Source: Callorhinus ursinus (taxonomy: Eukaryota > Chordata > Mammalia > Carnivora > Otariidae). From it: a stretch of 64,000 nucleotides of DNA. Below, in pieces: positions 58,666-64,000 of this stretch (its first letter is position 1; each line of letters opens with the position of its first letter). The stretch spans positions 15,876,192 through 15,940,191 of the forward strand of contig NW_020312785.1 of assembly GCF_003265705.1 (NCBI RefSeq), written 5' to 3'. The translations under genes were made by a program, and so were the position numbers. The notes beneath the pieces were generated by a model. The model had not been told where the DNA came from. It worked only from the letters and a program-made list of their open reading frames with translations, and searched no databases.

Positions 58666-59026
58666 AGATCACTTTAATATCCTGGGTAACACATACCTAA
58701 TTATATCACTGAATTCACAAAAATTAATTCCAGGTGTATTTTACACTTAAATATGAAAGATATAACAATACTATCTAGAAGAAACGATATCTTGATATTC
58801 ATGATTTTCATGATATTGAGGTAAGCAAGTATTTTTTAAACAGGACATGAAGACAAAAAGGATAATTTGACCTACATTAATTTAAACAAACTTTATTCAT
58901 CAAAAGATACCATTAAGAGAATGAATAAGCAAGTCACAGACTAATTTGCAGTCCGTATTGCTGACAAAGAACTCATAGCCAGTATATATACAGTCCTCTT
59001 ACAAATCAACAAGAAAGAGACAGTGT
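58666..59026 (+). mobile_element. Old L1 ORF2, continuation after the retrocopy
   Basis: TTCACAAAAATTAATTCCAG, ATCTAGAAGAAACGATATCT and GCTGACAAAGAACTCATAGC follow ORF2 order directly after the 57118 break. Confidence 0.75.
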
Positions 59027-59402
59027 ATTAGTCTGCTTGGGCTATTGAAACAAAACACCGTAAACTGAGTGGGCTCAACAAGAGTAATGCATTATCTCAG
59101 TTCTGGAAGCTAGAAAGCCTAGCTCAACGTGTCAGCAGTATTGGTTTGTTCTGAGCGCTGTGAGGGAGAAATCTGTTCCCTGTTTCTCCTCTAGATTCTG
59201 GTGGTTTGCTAGCAATCTTTAGTGTTCCTTGGCTTCTGTTGTATCAAACTGATCTCTGTCTTCATCTTCACTTGGCAGTCTCCCCGTGTATATATTCATC
59301 TGTGTCCAAATGTTTCCCTTTTAAAAGGACCAGGCATAATGGGTTAAGAAACACCCTAAACCGGTAGGACCTCATCCTACCTAATTATATGTGTAGAACC
59401 AC
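59027..59402 (-). mobile_element. MLT1-type MaLR LTR, truncated (minus strand)
   Basis: GTATTAGTCTGCTTGGGCTA, ATTATCTCAGTTCTGGAAGC and GTCTGTGTCCAAATG-type blocks are the reverse complement of an MLT1 LTR. The expected far end is missing: text breaks at about 59402 and L1 ORF2 resumes. Confidence 0.8.
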
Positions 59403-59625
59403 TAGAACAAATAAAATGAAAAAGACTGACAATAGCATGTGTTGTCCAAGATGTGAAGTAACTAGAACTCTTATATACTAATGGTGGTAGAACAAGTCAG
59501 TACAAATGGCTTGGAAAACCCTATGGCTTCCTCTACTAGCTTTAAGTATTCAGTAATTCCATTCTCAGTATATGTTGCAGCAGCACTGCTTGAAATAGAT
59601 GAAAGCTGAAAACAACCCCCTAACA
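59403..59625 (+). mobile_element. Old L1 ORF2 tail after the LTR
   Basis: ATAGCATGTGTTGTCCAAGA plus TGTGAAGTAACTAGAACTCT, then TAATTCCATTCTCAGTATAT, continue ORF2. About 200 bases expected between 59026 and 59403 are absent. Confidence 0.7.
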
Positions 59626-59770
59626 TGTGTGTGTATGTGTGTGTGTATATATATATATTTTTAATATATTTATATATGTATGTATTTATATGTACATGTT
59701 TATATATGTATAATATTTATGACTATATGTATATATTTATACATGTCAATATTTGTATTTATTAAATATT
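59626..59770. repeat. TG/TA-rich low-complexity tract
   Basis: Short (TG)n, (TA)n and TATATG-like units without a single period. Confidence 0.9.
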
Positions 59771-60110
59771 GGAAAACTAACATGTCATTTTACTAAAAGT
59801 ACATTATTAAACTCAGAATATATACTCAATACAAATACTCATTGAAAATTTCCCTCTGATTCTTAAATGGTAGGAAATAATGCCTAGGTTTCAAATGCAA
59901 CTTCTGGACTCATTGATGAGGTTTTTTTCCTTGTTGTTTATTTATTTATTCATTCATTAATTCATTTACTTATTACCTTTTAACCACTTATTGTATTTTT
60001 AACATAGTTTATTTGAAAGTTGTTCAAACCATTTAGGAAGTAAAAAAAAAAATACACAAATATAAATCATTGAGGTTAGCAAGTAAAATATCCAGAAACA
60101 TCTTTTCTTG
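59771..60110. other. Unassigned AT-rich sequence
   Basis: No recognised repeat. A TTTATTTATTCATTCATTAA low-complexity run is at 59939-59970. Confidence 0.4.
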
Positions 60111-60113
60111 TAT

Positions 60114-60306
60114 TTTTTTTTTAAGATTTTATTTATTTGACAGAGAGAGAGACAACCAGAGAGGGAACACAAGCAGGGGGAGCAGGAGAGGGAGAAACAG
60201 GCTTCCCGCTGAACAGGAAGCCTGACACGGGGCTCAATCCCTGGACCCTGGGATCATGACCTGAGCCAAAGGCAGACACTTAATGACCGAGCCACCCAGG
60301 CACCCC
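60114..60306 (-). mobile_element. CAN-SINE (minus strand)
   Basis: T-rich tail, AGATTTTATTTATTTGACAG, GA-rich middle, reverse head GAGCCACCCAGGCACCCC. Imperfect flanks (TCTTGTAT / TCTTATAT). Confidence 0.95.
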
Positions 60307-61600
60307 CTCTTATATGTTTTCATAACCATCAGTACAATCACTATAAATTATGGTCTGGCCCATAGAAACTTTTAAAATATAATCATATTATTATAAATAT
60401 ACTTCCTGAACAACAGAACCTCAGGTTTAAGGAAATTTGTCTTATTTATTAATCCATTTGAATGAAAGTTCAAAGTTCCAATTAACTTACTACATCCTGA
60501 AAGCACTGTGCACAATTATTATTATTATTAAGGTGTTAACTTTAATCAGAATTTCCCACTATTTGAGGTACCAAAAGTATACTCAGATCTGGTTGTACAT
60601 CATTTATATTCAGCTTCAGTTTGGGGTTAAAAATATCATATAATATAACTATAAATAATAACGATAAACTTAAAAAGAATCATAAATACCTAGAAAAATG
60701 TACTCTTGCTTCCTTCACAGCCTATGACTAACATTGATTTTTTTTCATATTTTGATGATGAGCCTGGTTGTGATATCAGAAGCTTTCTTAACACAATACT
60801 CTACAAATATTGAAAATTCAGAGTTGGCATTTAGGTGAAAACATTATTCAATTCAAACTTAAGAAAAATTGATGAACAAATACTAAGTTTTATTTAATTT
60901 CAATAAAATATTATTAGTATATATATATTTTAGTCTGGTGTTTAAAATCTCTCTTAGTCTTATATTGTTTACCTAAAGTGTTATAAGGAGTGAATTTTAT
61001 AAAATATTTCATAGTGAAGAAAGAAAATAAGATACCCACAGCCCCCATTCTATTGTTTTTTTCTAGACTTTAGGCTAAAACTTGAATTAAAATATAAATA
61101 TATATGGAATATATATATATTATACACATATATTTGTGCTTTATGAGTATCTGTAAATACAAATATATATTATAAAGAATGTATTATATATAAATAAATG
61201 TGTCTGTATGTGTAGTGAGTGATATATATACCTATGTATATAGATACAGATCCTTCCTTAAGGTAAAAAAAGTGCACCTTTCCAAAATAAGATTCACAAA
61301 GTACCATAGCTAACTTATTCTTGTAGCGTTGACTCAATTTTTAAGGTTCTTGACTACTTCTAAATCTTTGGGCCCAGTGGTTGGGAAAAAAGAGAAACAA
61401 AAATTAACTTAAGACATAACAAAATAACTTAAAGCATAGCTGGTGTTTTTAACTCTTCTATTCCCCAGAGCCACACATCTGCAGCTTATCCTGACTTAAT
61501 ATAACTATATTTTGTTTTGTTGTGATTTTTTTTCTTTTCTTTTTTTTTTTTTTTTGGTCAGTGATTTGTTCTATGTTCTTTTTATATTTTGCTGGAAACC
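60307..61600. other. Unassigned AT-rich sequence
   Basis: Contains (ATT)n at 60516-60530 and a TATA-rich patch at 61085-61245. The 3' LTR of the ERVL remnant to the right would be expected here, but I could not recognise it. Confidence 0.4.
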
Positions 61601-61619
61601 TGAAAAAAATAAGTTATTT

Positions 61620-63880
61620 CCTGGGGCAAGGGTGACCTAAAACTATGTTTTTCCTGAATTATCTGGGTCTAATTCTGTACTGTCTTAATAGAAGTAATTT
61701 TCCATTGGCCACATCTGTTGAGCAAAGGAGTGTTAAGTGAATTCCTTGGGGTCCTATTTACTACCATTTTGTAACAGCATTCCAGTTCATACATAGTATT
61801 TAAATTATTCACCTTAGCCAGTAAGTACAATGACTCTTTTTTCTTCCTGTTGGTTTAGTGGTATGAGATGTCAAAAATGTTGGTAAGTATGTGAGGAGTA
61901 AGTTTCTAAACCATTGGAGATAAGAATCTTTTCTAGGGGGAAATATTTGTCCATTGGCACCACAACTTCCAATACTCCACATAATTTGATTCAGGATTTG
62001 GAAGAAAAAGTATCTTCAGTAGATAATCCCTTGTAATACTAACAGGGCCCACATCCCTGTCTTCTGCCTGATTCTTGGATCCCTGTAGTCCAGCTAAGTA
62101 GTAGATGTCATCACATCTAACCTATTAGACATGGGTCTTATACTAAGTCTTTAGCATATCATCCCATTATTCTATTATACTTGCTTTTTCTTTTTTCTTT
62201 TTTTTCTATTAAGCCTGATATTTCTAATCATGGATTCAGCTAATGAACCCTGTGCATGTGATCCCATTGTTATACTACTTTTTACCATAGGTAAACGGAG
62301 ATATTCTATGCTATTACATGTTGATGGATAAGGCATTCTGTCAGACCATCAACAGTGATGATGGCAGAAGCATTATAGACAGGAAGGAAAATCTAAGATT
62401 CAGAATGTATCTAAACACTTAAGAACAAACTTTTGCCCCCTCCATGATTAAATAGTCCAATATAGTTAACTTGCTTGCAAGTGACTATTACCCCTAAGGA
62501 AAGATACAATATTCTACAATAGAACTGGGGTTGAATGTTGGTAGGTTAGGCACTTAGCAGGGACAGTAAATAGATCATTCCTATAGAGGAGAAAATCCAT
62601 GTTCAAGTGCCCATGAATAGCTTCTATCTTTGTCACCATGGTTAAAGTATACATGGACCCACAGTCTAAAAATTGAGGTGGCTGGGGAAAAGGGCACACA
62701 AATATCTACAGATTACTCCTAACAGACCACTATTCTACCTGAGTCCTTGGATTTCTTCCTCTTCAATACTCTAGGGATATTCTGCAATTTCTTTCTCATT
62801 GACTGAAGGTCATATCTGAATCCAGGATATAATTGACCAACTTAACTGACACAATTCCCAGGTGCTTAAACCAATCCCTAATCCTGAGTTGGTATATTCA
62901 TATAAATACATTTGGCCTCACTAGTTTCATATCTTGTCCTCTTTGGTCAAACATCTTTCAATCCACTCCCCTCTTTGTTCCCTCTCAACTCCTGCTGATA
63001 CAAATTGGCATTATTTTAGTGTGTGTAGTCTACTTTGTCCCAGACCACATCTTGTACTTTTTCTGTTGGGGTTATGCTGGACTCCAATTTTTAAAGGCTA
63101 GAGGTAGAATAAGAAGTTATGGTTGTGAGTTTCCAGCACAATAAGCATCTCTTCATGAAGAAACTTTCCCAGTGAAGTCATTGGAAGGAATTTATGAAGG
63201 GAAAGACCAGTTCTGGAAGACAGAGAGGGTGAGCTATTTCTGAGATAAGGAACACTGAGTTATTTTAGAGATCAGAATGATCACCCTCATCTGGGTCTGC
63301 CCAATGTTTCCATCAAATATCTCAGTATTCTACTCTCCCTACCGTGTACTTATCATGAAATACATATGTAATGGGCTTTCAACTCCGCACCCCTGAAATT
63401 AAGTCTCTTGATTGGGTCCATAACTGCAATTACCAAGTTTTTTGATTTTTCATATGTATTCTGAGTTTGATATTCAAGACCTTTATACTTCTTCCCTTTT
63501 ATCCCTTGCAGGAAAGTTAAAAAGAAGCTAAATCATGTAGTGTTAATAATTGTCACAATACTTGATCTTTCACACTTTGCCTCCACCTGTACTCCATTCC
63601 ATGCCAAAAGCAGCAATGAGCTTATGGTGAATGATGCCGCTATCAGTATTCCATTTGCTCCTGGCAGAGAGATTATCAATGCGTGATAGTCAAGTATCTG
63701 ATAAGAAACAGTACCCTCTAGAAGGAGTAATTTACAATGTCTTAATAGAGAGACAGTTCACTAGAGTTTAAGTAGGACAGTGAAGTACCTTGGAGCTATC
63801 TATGGAGGAAAGCTGTTATCAAAATTATCTAGTATCCATTATCCAGTAACAGCCAAGATTGTTTCAGCTAAGAGGCATTA
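61620..63880 (-). mobile_element. ERVL internal region, pol remnant (minus strand)
   Basis: Read on the minus strand, 61950-62700 corresponds to the integrase part of an ERVL pol gene, and 62700-63880 to upstream pol sequence (probably RNase H and reverse transcriptase). The order of recognisable blocks is kept, but frameshifts and stops are everywhere and no long open frame survives. The frame at 62514-62699 is a surviving scrap of pol; that at 62833-63144 is on the opposite strand and is a shadow. No env is seen, as usual for ERVL. The element probably continues past the right edge. Long inactive. Confidence 0.7.
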
Positions 63881-64000
63881 TTGTGTTGTAAGTGTTACAT
63901 TCATTTGTATAAAATAGAAACAGAGATTAACATGATATTTGTTATATATAACAATGTATCTGTATTATACAGTAACATTTAAACAGAGAGTGTATTACTA

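Noticed and set aside
62833..63144. 103-codon plus-strand frame near the right end
   Set aside because: It is antisense to the ERVL pol remnant.
1..64000. A new multi-gene system or operon-like cluster
   Set aside because: No intact coding genes are present; everything recognisable is mobile-element, microsatellite or pseudogene sequence of a mammalian genome.

Overview
The window is mammalian, from a carnivore. It holds many copies of tRNA-derived CAN-SINEs with a CCTGGGTGGCTCAGT-type head, a CT-rich middle and an AATAAA-rich A tail, plus L1 3' ends of the carnivore type. The SINE bodies lack the heads I associate with young dog or cat families and look more like those of seals, mustelids or bears (Arctoidea). 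That placement is inference from memory of repeat families. The sequence is AT-rich, and I see no intact protein-coding gene, no tRNA or rRNA gene and no CpG-island promoter. It reads as a gene desert or the inside of a large intron.

Layout. At 0.5-4.5 kb an old minus-strand L1 is split by a younger plus-strand L1, which itself contains a 400-base N gap. From 4.5 to 31 kb there is mostly unassigned AT-rich sequence dotted with SINEs, MIR and L2 relics, MaLR-type LTRs, L1 3' ends, one MER20 and a 150-bp (TG/CG)n tract of strictly alternating purines and pyrimidines. From 31 to 38 kb lie LTR relics, a GC-rich block of unknown identity (33.1-33.8 kb), a decayed Tigger DNA transposon and an L1 fragment. 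From 38 to 48 kb the sequence is mostly unassigned, with an L1 3' end, an LTR inside an L2, and a class I ERV LTR broken by an L1 3' end.

From 48.2 to 59.6 kb the window is a dense nest of L1 pieces interrupted by five SINEs, a MER2 transposon with TA target duplications, MaLR LTRs and one recognisable gene relic: a processed pseudogene of UBE2J2 (57.1-58.7 kb), an ER-anchored ubiquitin-conjugating E2. It has lost its start codon, its reading frame and its active-site cysteine codon. The right end (61.6-63.9 kb or beyond) is a decayed ERVL pol region on the minus strand.

The history can be partly ordered from the nesting: the 53-59 kb L1 is older than the MaLR LTR, the UBE2J2 retrocopy and the SINEs inside it; the L2 at 45 kb is older than the LTR inside it; the ERV1 LTR is older than the L1 inside it. 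I found no convincing new biological system. The most useful observations are the UBE2J2 retrocopy, the GC-rich unknown block, the Z-DNA-prone tract and the matched pair of L1 3' ends 45 kb apart.
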